In this document: in pieces, positions 12,343 through 22,377 of the stretch
How positions within the stretch are numbered: position 1 is the stretch's first letter
Layout: every line of letters starts with the position of its first letter
DNA from: Mytilus edulis
Taxonomy: Eukaryota; Mollusca; Bivalvia; Mytilida; Mytilidae
Direction: 5' to 3'
Assembly (NCBI RefSeq): GCF_963676685.1
Contig: NC_092355.1
Span: forward strand, 61,539,613 to 61,603,612
DNA length: 64,000 bases
Position numbers and translations under genes: made by a program
Notes under the pieces: generated by a model
What the model was told of the DNA's origin: nothing
The model's input: only the letters and a program-made list of their open reading frames with translations
Database searches by the model: none

Positions 12343-12430
12343 TTATTGTAGCAGTCACCTAGCAGTAGCATACAAAACATCAGGTCACCAATACCATTGG
12401 TGTAATACCCATCTACTATGCCTTTGAAGA
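12343..12430 (-). CDS. Gene A exon 2, candidate
   Basis: It reads VFKGIVDGYYTNGIGDLMFC then MLLLGDCYN. The acceptor after gtag at 12,431 gives phase 1 in, matching exon 1. A donor AATAA|gtta gives phase 2 out, matching exon 3. A stronger-looking donor (CTAG|gtgact, exon end 12,359) would give phase 1 out and no partner exon. The inverted copy at 21,084 keeps this stretch almost unchanged while its flanks differ, which supports coding. Product unknown. Confidence 0.5.
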
Positions 12431-12965
12431 CTACCTGAAGACTAAAACTGAAGGCATGTACATGTAGGAAAAACAATAAAAGTGAAATTTCACATTAATT
12501 AAGAAAAAAGATGGGTCCTGTACAAAATTAATCCCAGGGATAGCATTGAACTGCAGGCTCTTTAATTAAGAAAAAGAGACATTAATGCATTATAAAATTA
12601 TTAATGAAAACATTGGGGATGCAGTCAATAAACCAAATTATGATGATTTTTAAGGCTTTTAACCTACCGGTTTCAGCATTTTGCCATTTTCTTAGTTGTC
12701 TTGGAGTCTTTATTTTGAAGCATGGTACCACATTATGTGTGTATTTTAAGGTTCCAAGATTCTACAAATGACTTACTTCACAACAGGCCATACTAAACTT
12801 TCATGAAACATTTGCCACTGAACGTTAAGCAAGAAATAATCAATCTAAAGTTGTCACCAAGAATGCAAAAACTGCAATTTTGAGAGATTCTGTCAATGAC
12901 ATCCAAACAAAATATAAGGGCATCAATAAACCAAATTATGATTATTGTTAAGGCTTTTAACCTAC

Positions 12966-13008
12966 CGGTTTCAGCAAAAGGTTGAAATTCATTCTTCTTA
13001 TCTTCCAT
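12966..13008 (-). CDS. Gene A exon 1 (start codon), candidate
   Basis: ATG at 13,008 followed by EDKKNEFQPFAET and a donor CCG|gtaggt, phase 1 out. Joining the eight candidate exons (43+88+64+129+87+48+73+56 nt) gives one frame of 195 codons plus stop. The mirrored exon at 13,928 encodes MEGKKSEFQTYAET, so the differences are mostly conservative. The upstream region is the inverted repeat, presumably the promoter. No family recognised. Transcript evidence would decide. Confidence 0.5.
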
Positions 13009-13019
13009 TGCTGAAGAGG

Positions 13020-13910
13020 CTGAGCAAGACAGGGTTGATAAAAGATTCAGAAGTGGAAGTTTAACGGTGAATGATGCTGAAAGTCAGAAACTTTTCTATC
13101 ACCAGCTTTTACCACCAGAAGATCGTCGACCTTTTAAAACGTTTCCTCGAATGCAATCTAGCAGACAAGAAAAAAATTCTTTTACGAATCAAAACCATAG
13201 CGAAAATAGAAGTTAAAAATTATTGACTAAAAGGCTATAGCAATGGCGCCTGTCACGTCGAAAGGTCGTACGTTGTAAGAGTAAGTTTTGAGACGTCTAC
13301 GGGAGAGTTTTACATCTCCGGAACTGGTCTCTGTCTTTTGTTAGCGCTACTAGCAGTAACATCTGTACTGTACACTCTGGAAATCGGACTTTGTTAGTGC
13401 TACTAGCAGACTAACATCACTAATAGAATCCTTATAGTAGCAGCTAATATAATAGGATCGGGTGCGATCCTATTATATTAGCTGCTACTATAAGGATTCT
13501 ATTAGTGATGTTAGTCTGTAAGTAGCACTAACAAAGTCCGACTTCCATACTGTACAGTACAGATGTTACTGCTAGTAGCGCTAACAAAAGACAGAGACCA
13601 GATCCGGAGATGTTAAACTCTCCCTTAGACGTCTCAAAACTTACTCTTACAACGTACGACCAACGTGACAGGCGCCATTGCTATAGCCTTTTAGTCGACA
13701 ATTTTTAACTTTTATTTTCGCTATGGTTTTGATTCGTAAAAGAACATTGTTCTTGTCTGCTAGATTGTATTCGAGGAAACGTTTTAGAAAGTACGTCTTC
13801 TAGTACGTGGTAAAAGCTGATGATAGAGAAGTTTCTGACTTTCAGCATCATTCACCGTTGACGGCGTTGGGTAAAACTTCCACTTCTGAATCTTTTATCA
13901 ACCCTGTCTT
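13020..13910. promoter_or_regulatory. Putative bidirectional promoter at palindrome
   Basis: The sequence between the two divergent exon 1 start codons (13,008 minus and 13,928 plus) is a near-palindrome with a 4-nt centre. Each arm therefore carries the same upstream region for its own exon. Relatively CpG-rich patches (gtcgaaaggtcgtacg, gacgtctacggg, catctccgg) stand out from the AT-rich surroundings. Promoter function is inferred from position only; no TATA box is evident. Confidence 0.4.
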
Positions 13911-14147
13911 GCTCAGCCTCTTCAGCAATGGAAGGTAAGAAGAGTGAATTTCAAACTTATGCTGAAACCGGTAGGTTAAAAGCATTAAAAATAATCACTA
14001 TTTGGTTTATTAACTGCTTCCTCAATGCTTTCATTATTAATTTTATAATGCATTAATGTCTCTTTTTCTTAATTAAAGACCCAGTTCAAAGCTATCCCTG
14101 GGATTGATTTTGTACAGGACCCATCTTTTTTCTTGGTTAATGTGAAA
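13465..14147 (+). repeat. Right arm of inverted repeat, proximal part
   Basis: Complement of the left arm out to its intron 1 sequence (tttttcttggttaatgtgaaa). Homology breaks at 14,147 where the 6.9-kb element begins, and resumes beyond it at about 21,028. Many scattered substitutions against the left arm argue that the palindrome is old and not a read-chimera artefact. Confidence 0.9.
13928..13970 (+). CDS. Mirrored exon 1 on plus strand
   Basis: ATG GAA GGT..., encoding MEGKKSEFQTYAET plus one base, then gtaggt. It is the inverted duplicate of gene A exon 1. Its likely partner is the mirrored exon 2 at 21,084 (phase 1 to phase 1), with the 6.9-kb element in the intron. No phase-compatible third exon was found, so this may be a truncated or chimeric gene. 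Confidence 0.4.
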
Positions 14148-14271
14148 GGACAAGGTATGATAAGGGGCATTTTTGGCCCCCTCTTCAAATGACTTCATAT
14201 TCAATCCATCATTTGTCTATGCATAGTGACTTCAAAACATGTTGAACATTTTGTGTTTATGTGATTATTTA

Positions 14272-14809
14272 GTTGCCTAGCAACGGGTTTTATAAAACGA
14301 ACTATAATATCCATCTTTATTGCAACTGCCCAAGGAAAAGACTTCTGAATCTATTAAAATGAATGGTAAAGTGTTACCAAACACTTGAATATTTACTATT
14401 GTTGGGTCTATCATTTTAAAAAGTTCTCAATAGTAACCTAGCAACCACAATGTTGCCTATAGTGACCACACAAAAGTACTTTTTTTATCCAATTTTATCC
14501 ATAAAAAATATGAAAAATTCAAATGTTTTCTTACAACTCATATTAAGTCACCTCCTATATTGATATATAAAGAAACAATGTTTGCATGAAAAAAATTATA
14601 TTTTGTATCTATATAATCTGTCAAATCAACTCGAGTTTTCCTTAGCAACGCATAGTTAGTTTTAAGTTAACAGTTGAAGAACATTTAAAAAGATGTTTAG
14701 TATCACTGAGTGTAATTTTTAAGCTTGAAACTTAAAGGATATTTATGAGTACCTTTCGTACAGATGTGCAAATCTAATATAATTCTTAATTCAGTGTTTC
14801 CATGGTTAC
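14272..14809. promoter_or_regulatory. Cluster of X-box-like palindromes
   Basis: gttgcctagcaac (14,272-14,284), gtaacctagcaac (14,433-14,445) and gtttccatggttac (14,796-14,809) resemble RFX-factor X-box sites. The third lies within the 983-bp unit and so recurs in all three copies. Function is unknown. Confidence 0.3.
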
Positions 14810-15706
14810 ACAGAAACATATCCATGATATAATATCTTGCTTAGCAACCATCGCAAATCAGGTAAAATAATTTTTATGCATATCTAAGTATGTATTTTCA
14901 TATAAGAGAGAGACAGCAGATACATATTTTTTTAGTTTTGCATACTGTATAATAATCTAATATTCTTTGCGGCTAACAACAGCCTTATGACATGTACCCC
15001 CCGTTTTCACAATGTTTATTTTTTTCTCTATTATTATTTTCAAAACAAAATCAATTGTGCATGATTTGATGAATAGACAATGTTATTTATAACTATAAGG
15101 TTTCAATTAATTTCCTTTTTTTTTCTTCGCCCAAAGATTGAATAATTTAACTTAAATAAATGGAGAATATGTCCATTGGCATAGGGACTCAGTTGATTCC
15201 CCCGCTAACATATAAAGTTATACAGAAGTATATCGCAAGAACTTTAAAAGTGACTCTACTAAAATTTGAAAACTGAAACTGAGTTTTGTGGCAATAATCA
15301 TTGTATATATGCATTTCATAACATTGAATTGAGACAAACTCAAGTTAGAGATTGGAAACAAAATATCAGCATTTTTTTCCTTTGTAAAGGAACATAACCC
15401 TTGAACAGAAAAAAATTCATACTGGGTCTGTGTTTTGTGGTAATAAGCATTGTTTATAAGTTTCATAACATTTGGTTGAAGCAAACTAAAGTTAGAGAAC
15501 GGAAACGAACAATTCAGCAATTTTGCTTTTAGTACAGGGGCATAACTCTTGAACTGGAAAAGTGGCGCCATCAACATTCAAACTCATTCTGTGTTTTGTG
15601 GTAATAAACAGTGTGTATAAGTTTTATATCATTTGGTAGAGACAAACTAAAGTTGGAAAACAGAAACGAAAAATTCAGCATTTTTTCCTCCTTTTAAGGA
15701 GCATAA
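14724..15706 (+). repeat. 983-bp tandem unit A
   Basis: The unit starts at cttgaaacttaaagg and ends at ggagcataa. It is followed directly by unit B, and the junction shares a short aact microhomology. Inside are diverged subrepeats of roughly 150 bp with 'gtgttttgtggtaataa', 'aactaaagttag' and 'gcataactcttgaac', a motif I know as widespread in bivalves. An open frame of 119 codons on the minus strand (15,218-15,577) comes from this repeat and has no recognisable domain. Confidence 0.9.
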
Positions 15707-17339
15707 CTTGAAACTTAAAGGATATTTATGAGTACCTTTCGTACAGATGTGCAAATCTAATATAATTCTTAATTTAGTGTTTCCATGGTTACACAGAAAC
15801 ATATCCATGATATAATATCTTGCTTAGCAACCATCGCAAATCAGGTAAAATAATTTTTATGCATATCTAAGTATGTATTTTCATATAAGAGAGAGACAGC
15901 AGATACATATTTTTTTAGTTTTGCATACTGTATAATAATCTAATATTCTTTGCGGCTAACAACAGCCTTATGACATGTACCCCCCGTTTTCACAATGTTT
16001 ATTTTTTTCTCTATTATTATTTTCAAAACAAAATCAATTGTGCATGATTTGATGAATAGACAATGTTATTTATAACTATAAGGTTTCAATTAATTTCCTT
16101 TTTTTTTCTTCGCCCAAAGATTGAATAATTTAACTTAAATAAATGGAGAATATGTCCATTGGCATAGGGACTCAGTTGATTCCCCCGCTAACATATAAAG
16201 TTATACAGAAGTATATCGCAAGAACTTTAAAAGTGACTCTACTAAAATTTGAAAACTGAAACTGAGTTTTGTGGCAATAATCATTGTATATATGCATTTC
16301 AACTAAACACATTTATTTCTTAAAAAAACAGTTGTTGGCATGACACGGGTTATGTTCTTCTCATATATTTTATGATAGTATGATACTAAACCCCTAACGG
16401 GAGGGATTGTACCTGATATTCATATGATGAAGACATAATCTTTCAATCAGTTTAATTGAGGTCTGGAGCTGGCATGTCAGTTAACTGCTAGTAGTCTGTT
16501 GTTATTTATGTATTATTGTCATTTTATTTATTTTCTTTTGTTACATCTTTTGACACCAGACTCGGACTTCTCTTGAACTGAATTTTAATGTGCGTATTGT
16601 TATTCTTTTGCTTTTCTACATTGGCTAGAGGTATAGGGGGAGGGTTGAGATCTCATAAACATGTTTAACCCCGCCGCAATTTTGCGCCTGTCCCAAGTCA
16701 GGAGCCTCTGGCCTTTGTTAGTCTTGTATGATTTTAAATTTTAGTTTCTTGTGTATAATTCGGAGTTTAGTATGACGTCCATTATCACTGTACTATTATG
16801 CATATTTTAGGGGCCAGCTGAAGGACACCTACGGGTGCGGGAATTCTCGCTACATTGAAGACCCATTGGTTGCCTTCGGCTGTTGTTTGCTCTATGGTCG
16901 GGTGGTTGTCGCTTTGACATATTCACCATTTCCTTTCTCAATTTTATTTCATAACATTGAATTGAGACAAACTCAAGTTAGAGATTGGAAACAAAATATC
17001 AGCATTTTTTTCCTTTGTAAAGGAACATAACCCTTGAACAGAAAAAAATTCATACTGGGTCTGTGTTTTGTGGTAATAAGCATTGTTTATAAGTTTCATA
17101 ACATTTGGTTGAAGCAAACTAAAGTTAGAGAACGGAAACGAACAATTCAGCAATTTTGCTTTTAGTACAGGGGCATAACTCTTGAACTGGAAAAGTGGCG
17201 CCATCAACATTCAAACTCATTCTGTGTTTTGTGGTAATAAACAGTGTGTATAAGTTTTATATCATTTGGTAGAGACAAACTAAAGTTGGAAAACAGAAAC
17301 GAAAAATTCAGCATTTTTTCCTCCTTTTAAAGAGCATAA
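15707..17339 (+). repeat. 983-bp tandem unit B, split by an insertion
   Basis: Near-identical to unit A at 15,707-16,301, then interrupted by 16,302-16,945, then continuing from 16,952 to 17,339. After removing the insert and a 6-bp target duplication the length is again 983. It differs from unit A by only a few bases, so triplication was recent and insertion followed or accompanied it. Confidence 0.9.
16302..16945 (-). mobile_element. 644-bp insertion within unit B
   Basis: Flanked by atttca on both sides (16,296-16,301 and 16,946-16,951), read as a target-site duplication of 5-6 bp. Its right part (about 16,600-16,940) is the reverse complement of the mussel repeat at 10,910. Units A and C are uninterrupted and act as empty sites, so the boundaries are exact. 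No coding capacity. A 5-6 bp duplication suggests mobilisation by an integrase or transposase. Confidence 0.8.
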
Positions 17340-18321
17340 CTTGAAACTTAAAGGATATTTATGAGTACCTTTCGTACAGATGTGCAAATCTAATATAATT
17401 CTTAATTTAGTGTTTCCATGGTTACACAGAAACATATCCATGATATAATATCTTGCTTAGCAACCATCGCAAATCAGGTAAAATAATTTTTATGCATATC
17501 TAAGTATGTATTTTCATATAAGAGAGAGACAGCAGATACATATTTTTTTAGTTTTGCATACTGTATAATAATCTAATATTCTTTGCGGCTAACAACAGCC
17601 TTATGACATGTACCCCCCGTTTTCACAATGTTTATTTTTTTCTCTATTATTATTTTCAAAACAAAATCAATTGTGCATGATTTGATGAATAGACAATGTT
17701 ATTTATAACTATAAGGTTTCAATTAATTTCCTTTTTTTTCTTCGCCCAAAGATTGAATAATTTAACTTAAATAAATGGAGAATATGTCCATTGGCATAGG
17801 GACTCAGTTGATTCCCCCGCTAACATATAAAGTTATACAGAAATATATCGCAAGAACTTTAAAAGTGACTCTACTAAAATTTGAAAACTGAAACTGAGTT
17901 TTGTGGCAATAATCATTGTATATATGCATTTCATAACATTGAATTGAGACAAACTCAAGTTAGAGATTGGAAACAAAATATCAGCATTTTTTTCCTTTGT
18001 AAAGGAACATAACCCTTGAACAGAAAAAAATTCATACTGGGTCTGTGTTTTGTGGTAATAAGCATTGTTTATAAGTTTCATAACATTTGGTTGAAGCAAA
18101 CTAAAGTTAGAGAACGGAAACGAACAATTCAGCAATTTTGCTTTTAGTACAGGGGCATAACTCTTGAACTGGAAAAGTGGCGCCATCAACATTCAAACTC
18201 ATTCTGTGTTTTGTGGTAATAAACAGTGTGTATAAGTTTTATATCATTTGGTAGAGACAAACTAAAGTTGGAAAACAGAAACGAAAAATTCAGCATTTTT
18301 TCCTCCTTTTAAGGAGCATAA
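17340..18321 (+). repeat. 983-bp tandem unit C
   Basis: 982 bp: one T fewer in a T run near 17,740, otherwise nearly identical to unit A. After it the sequence continues into what looks like the ancestral flank (ctctagtatcaagtgacgcc) and not into another unit. Confidence 0.9.
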
Positions 18322-18580
18322 CTCTAGTATCAAGTGACGCCAGCAAAATCAAACTTGACCTGTGTTTTGTGGTGATAAGCATTGTGTATATTAAGTTTCT
18401 TAACATTTGGTTGAGGCAAACTAAAGTTAGACTAGAGATCGGAAACAATTTTGGGACGCACAGACGGACGGACCTACAATGTATGTACGTATTTATAGAC
18501 GGACAAGGGAACAACTTAATGCTCGCCCCGGTTCTGAGAGGACGTATGCATGCTCTTTACTACATACGTGGAGCACAAAA
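18322..18580 (+). repeat. Ancestral tail of the 150-bp subrepeat family
   Basis: One more diverged subrepeat (tgtgttttgtggtgataagc, ggttgaggcaaactaaagtt), then 'gacgcacagacggacggacc' and 'catacgtggagcac'. This kind of end resembles the mirrored repeat at 5,816-6,690. Non-coding. Confidence 0.6.
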
Positions 18581-18984
18581 AAAATAGTTGAGAATTATAA
18601 GAGTAGAAATTTTTATGTGTAAACTTGGCTGCTGACTTTCAAAATTTACATGAACGTCCATTTTTTTTTAAACCTTTTAGTTATAAAATAAATTTTATGA
18701 AGTGAAAAGTAGTACCATTCATATTATTATTTAGAACATTGAGTAAATTGGTGCATACTGTGCACTGTGATTGTTAAATTGATCTACATATTGATATTTT
18801 TCAACTGGGGCTGAGAGGATAGAGGGCGATGACTTTGGGTTCTTTTACAGTTTTATTTTTAATCCAAGACAAAAGATGAATATATCATGAAAAAATAGAA
18901 TAATAACATATCTTTCTTTAGGAAATCCAGAAAATGATCGGAGTCTAGTGGTTTTAGTCATTTTGTTCAATGCATTTATTATAA

Positions 18985-19560
18985 ATAGGGAGATGTGGTA
19001 TGGTTGACAATGGGACAACTCTCCACTCAAAAGACCAAGAAATTAACAACCGTACGGCCTTCAACATGAGCAAAGCCTGTATCGCATTGTCAGTTATAAA
19101 AGGCCCCGAAATAACAATGTCAAATGATTCAAATGAGATAACCAACGGCCTAATCTATGCAGACAAAAATTAACCAAAAACAAATATGTAGCACATAAGC
19201 AAACGATAACCACTAAATTACAGGAGTCGGTTTCACAAAAAAACTTACGACTAAGAATGATCGTACGTATACTGAATTGTTCATGACTCACGATCAATCT
19301 TACTCGTATGTTTTTTTAACTGACTCCATGCTCCTGATTTGGTACAGGCACATACATAGAGAAAGTGGCAGGTTTAACGTGTTAGCGGGATCTGAAATCT
19401 CACCATAACCTTGGATAGTGGTGTAACAGTAAAACATAAGAACAAACTATAAAAATCCGTTTAAAAAAAGGCTAAGATCAATAAAAATACAAATAAGTGG
19501 ACGTGGCCGGGTACTTGTACATTCCAAAAACAAAGAAACACTGAATCTGTTTGTTCCTCA
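18985..19560 (+). repeat. Mussel 'agatgtggtatg' repeat with nested insert
   Basis: Contains gggagatgtggtatggttga, ccgtacggccttcaacatga and ataaaaggccccgaaataac. A short foldback insert at about 19,222-19,320 (ttacgactaagaatgatcgt facing acgatcaatcttactcgta) interrupts it. Partial relatives: 26,571-26,880 on plus; 50,866-51,000 and 58,757-58,818 on minus. Confidence 0.75.
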
Positions 19561-20580
19561 TTATCTAACAGGTACAAGGTGTGCTTCTCTTGAGTAAGGA
19601 AATATCTTTTCTACATCCCTTGAGAAGATACACAAAATACAAGTTTAATATACATTGTCTAAAATTGGAATGGACTGGATAGGGAATGTGTCAAAAAGAC
19701 AATTTATTTCTTTTACAAAAATTAGTTAGGTTATCCTTTTATCGATTAACAAGTCGCACACATAGCAGCTTCTCCTTTTATTTTATATTAGAGAAAAGAT
19801 TCTAAAAAAGAAAAAGTGAAAAGAAATAAAATAAAATAAAATAGTCACAGAAATGATAGTATTATATTTTTTTAACTGAAACTTTTATCATGTTGAAATG
19901 TCATCTTTTAGCAAGTAACAGCTGTCTGATCAGCTTATATACGAGAGTAGACACATGGATTTTCGTTTTAAAAAATTAAGCATGCATCTGTAATGTCTCT
20001 TTGGATTTTGAAAGTCAAATTTTGTTGAGATTATTATATAGTTTCATATTTGACTTTGTACTTTTTCAAAGGTTTACAATATTTGCATACACTTAATTAA
20101 AGTTTCAAAATTATATCTAAACTTTGCAGTATTTCTTTTTAATACATGTTATATATTTAAAATATTTATAATTAATTTAATGAGTTAAGATTTTTGTTTC
20201 TTTAAAATCATTTAAAAAAAAAATTTCAAATAATGTCCTGTATAATCCATTGACAGGGGAGGTAATCTCGGTTCTAATTTTGTTTCCACGTAAAATCGAT
20301 TTAAATTTCCATTTGCCATTTACGTACTATGTACACGGATAAAAAGGGTTATAATTTGGTAGGATCTTTATTCATTTAGTATTGTTGAATGTACAGTTTG
20401 CTGGTTGTTCTTTGACAACACTGCCACTGTCACTTTAAAAGAAATGATGCACAATCACATGTTCCTTTACGTTGCCCGACTTTAAAAAAAACTGTAAACA
20501 TGATAAAGAACGAAAAAGTTTTTTTCCTTTCCGGGATTGAAGTTTTATAACTCAATCAAGATCACCTGAGTTAAAATAAG
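19561..20580. other. AT-rich interior of the 6.9-kb element
   Basis: No open frame of note, no recognisable repeat and no RNA gene. A short 'aaaataaaataaaat' run lies near 19,830. Confidence 0.5.
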
Positions 20581-20689
20581 ATACTCGAGCAGATTCGGAA
20601 ATGCAAGATCGTTCCGGACCTTGGTTCACATATTATCGACGTTTCCGTAAAAACAAGGAATTTTCAGTGTAGAAATTTTGAATTTTGAA

Positions 20690-20792
20690 CATGAGCGGAC
20701 GCGATTACCACGAATATATTTAAAACAGTGAATTATTTCCTTAAAACAAACAACACATTGAAATATCTTCGTGGTACTCGCGTCCGCTCATA
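20690..20792. repeat. Subterminal hairpin of the 6.9-kb element
   Basis: The arm atgagcggacgcgattacca at 20,691 faces tggtactcgcgtccgctcat ending at 20,790, with one mismatch and a 55-nt loop. It matches the hairpin at 53,356-53,468 in arm sequence, loop length and distance to the element end (about 234 bp versus 226 bp). Flanking 'ccaaggtccgga' and 'catttccgaatctgc' are also shared. Confidence 0.85.
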
Positions 20793-21027
20793 GTTTAAAA
20801 TTGCTCAAACGGACGGAAAAACTTCGGAATTTCATAAAATTTACGTTTTTCATTAGAAAGAGAGAGGTATTTAATATTTTTTTCACACGGAAAAAGAAAA
20901 GTTATATTGATTTTTTGTTAGATGAGACACTATTCTCTTCAGAAATGGCCGTGTTTCTTGGATATTATGCATTCTAATTTCAACGAAAATAGGGGGCCAG
21001 TTGCAATAGCTTATCGTACCTTGTCCT

Positions 21028-21172
21028 TTCCCTTTAATTGTTTTTCCTTCATGTACATGCCTTCAGTTTGAGTCTTCAGATAGTATTCAAAGGCATAGTA
21101 GATGGGTATTACACCAATGGTATTGGTGACCTGATGTTTTGTATGCTACTGCTAGGTGACTGCTACAATAAG
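21028..21172 (+). repeat. Right arm of inverted repeat, distal part
   Basis: Reverse complement of 12,341-12,478, displaced from the proximal arm by the 6.9-kb element. It carries the mirrored exon 2. Homology ends right after ctacaataagtt. Confidence 0.9.
21084..21171 (+). CDS. Mirrored exon 2 on plus strand
   Basis: It encodes the same peptide core as gene A exon 2 (FKGIVDGYYTNGIGDLMFCM). The first codons differ synonymously or conservatively, whereas the flanking intron bases differ more. It could be spliced to the mirrored exon 1 at 13,928 in phase 1. The next exon was not found; gene B exon 1 (23,870) is in phase 0 and does not fit directly. Confidence 0.4.
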
Positions 21173-22340
21173 TTTTATTAACTGATTCCATTAATAATTT
21201 AATGCAATAATGATTTTAAATGGCGGATTCTAGGGTAACCGTTTGAGGGTTGATGCCAATCGAACACCCTATTTTTTGGGGGTTTGCCAACTCATACTTT
21301 TGTATTAATACAAATAGCAGGTAATTGTACAGGTTTCAAACACCCTTTTTATAACATGTATAATATGACTTTTATGTGTCATAGTCACAATTCTCAAAAA
21401 CTCCATTAGAACTAGTCTATAGTTTTCAGTGAGACTCTCCAATATAATAGGAAATACATGTATACAGTTGACATTCATACATTAAAATATAACATATATT
21501 ACTAGTATATATACAATTCAAGCGTTCAGACATACAAATTGCAATAATTGAAGGCATATATACGTTATTTAGTTGTGGTAGTGATTCCGTACCGTTCATT
21601 TTATAAGAAAAAAAAATTCAAGACGCCGGAGGAATGTTAAGCAATCGTTTAACACGCGTTGCATAAGTTTGAAGTACGTCGATATGCAAATATATACGCT
21701 TGATGAACGCTATAACTCCAGGAAATTTTTATGCAGCTTAAAAAATCAAGCTCAAGCGTTTGTCTAGCATATACTTGTATGCAACAAGCATGCAATACAT
21801 ATGCTACAAGTGTGTTGAGACACGTTTAGGGCACGTTGTATAAGCTTCAAGATTGTTTGACTTAAACTAAAACGTATGCAGGGCCAGGTATGTTCGTAAC
21901 AAACATCCCATAATAATTAAAACGTTCCAGGTACGACCGGGACGCGTCTCAAATATGTTCAAGAGACTTTCCTTTGTAGCGTGCATTCCATCTACATTAG
22001 ACAAAGGCCATGCAGGCATACGCCGACATATGTTACTTGAACGCCCGATAAACGCTTAGGTACGCTTCTCGAACGCCCAATACATGCTTAAAGCTCGTTG
22101 TGCACACAATACAGATATGATTGAAAGGTTGAATGCATCCAAAATTACTAGTGTATTGGCACATACATGTACATGATTTTTTACCAAGCCTGGTGTACGT
22201 TGGAGCTATACGCCGATGTTTGACACCGGTATAAAGAAGAAAGACCAAGAAACGTTTTACTTCTAGCAGTCTAAAAAAGCAAGACAATTGATTAATCAGC
22301 GAACTTCACTGCGAAGTGACTTTTAAGTCCTACCTTGGGG
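21173..22340. other. Non-coding stretch with CG-richer patch
   Basis: No supported gene. 21,640-22,110 is unusually rich in 'aacgc', 'cgtt' and 'acgt' words for this window and may be an old degenerate repeat. The rest is ordinary AT-rich DNA. Confidence 0.4.
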
Positions 22341-22377
22341 CATTATTTTTTTTCGGTATGTTTTTCTGTTCGTCTAT

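Larger units (their letters stand above)
12341..13460 (-). repeat. Left arm of inverted repeat (gene A promoter, exons 1-2)
   Basis: Inverted copy of 13,465-14,147 plus 21,028-21,172. The 44 bases nearest the apex pair perfectly; further out the arms differ by scattered substitutions and small indels. About 290 bp of extra sequence in this arm includes a second copy of the exon 1 splice-donor region (12,628-12,686 resembles 12,921-12,975). Near the apex a subrepeat 'ttgttagygctactagcag' occurs twice (about 13,338 and 13,390). Confidence 0.9.
1..13464 (+). repeat. Large direct duplication, copy 1
   Basis: This segment matches 30,624-44,087 base for base at a constant offset of 30,623, so no net insertion or deletion separates the copies. 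By eye I found two substitutions: 7,273 (C versus T at 37,896) and 12,816 (C versus A at 43,439). The right boundary is sharp: identity runs through ggatcgggtg and stops at 13,464/44,087, the apex of an inverted repeat in this copy. The left boundary lies beyond the window. It holds part of a satellite array, a SINE, a MITE and gene A. Confidence 0.95.
14148..21026 (-). mobile_element. 6.9-kb hairpin-bearing transposon, no transposase seen
   Basis: It splits the right arm of the inverted repeat. The left-arm equivalent reads straight through gtgaaatttcac, which serves as an empty site. Ends are inverted: ggacaaggtatgataag at 14,148 and cttatcgtaccttgtcc ending at 21,026. Subterminal 'ggccccct' occurs at both ends. 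The second end matches the left end of the element at 53,130, including a hairpin about 230 bp in, so this copy is in reverse orientation. It contains repeats and the triplicated 983-bp unit but no transposase. No clear target-site duplication. Confidence 0.7.

Noticed and set aside
15218-15577. 119-codon minus-strand open frame repeated at 16,944 and 17,833
   Set aside because: Arises from diverged subrepeats in the 983-bp tandem unit; composition and repetition explain it.
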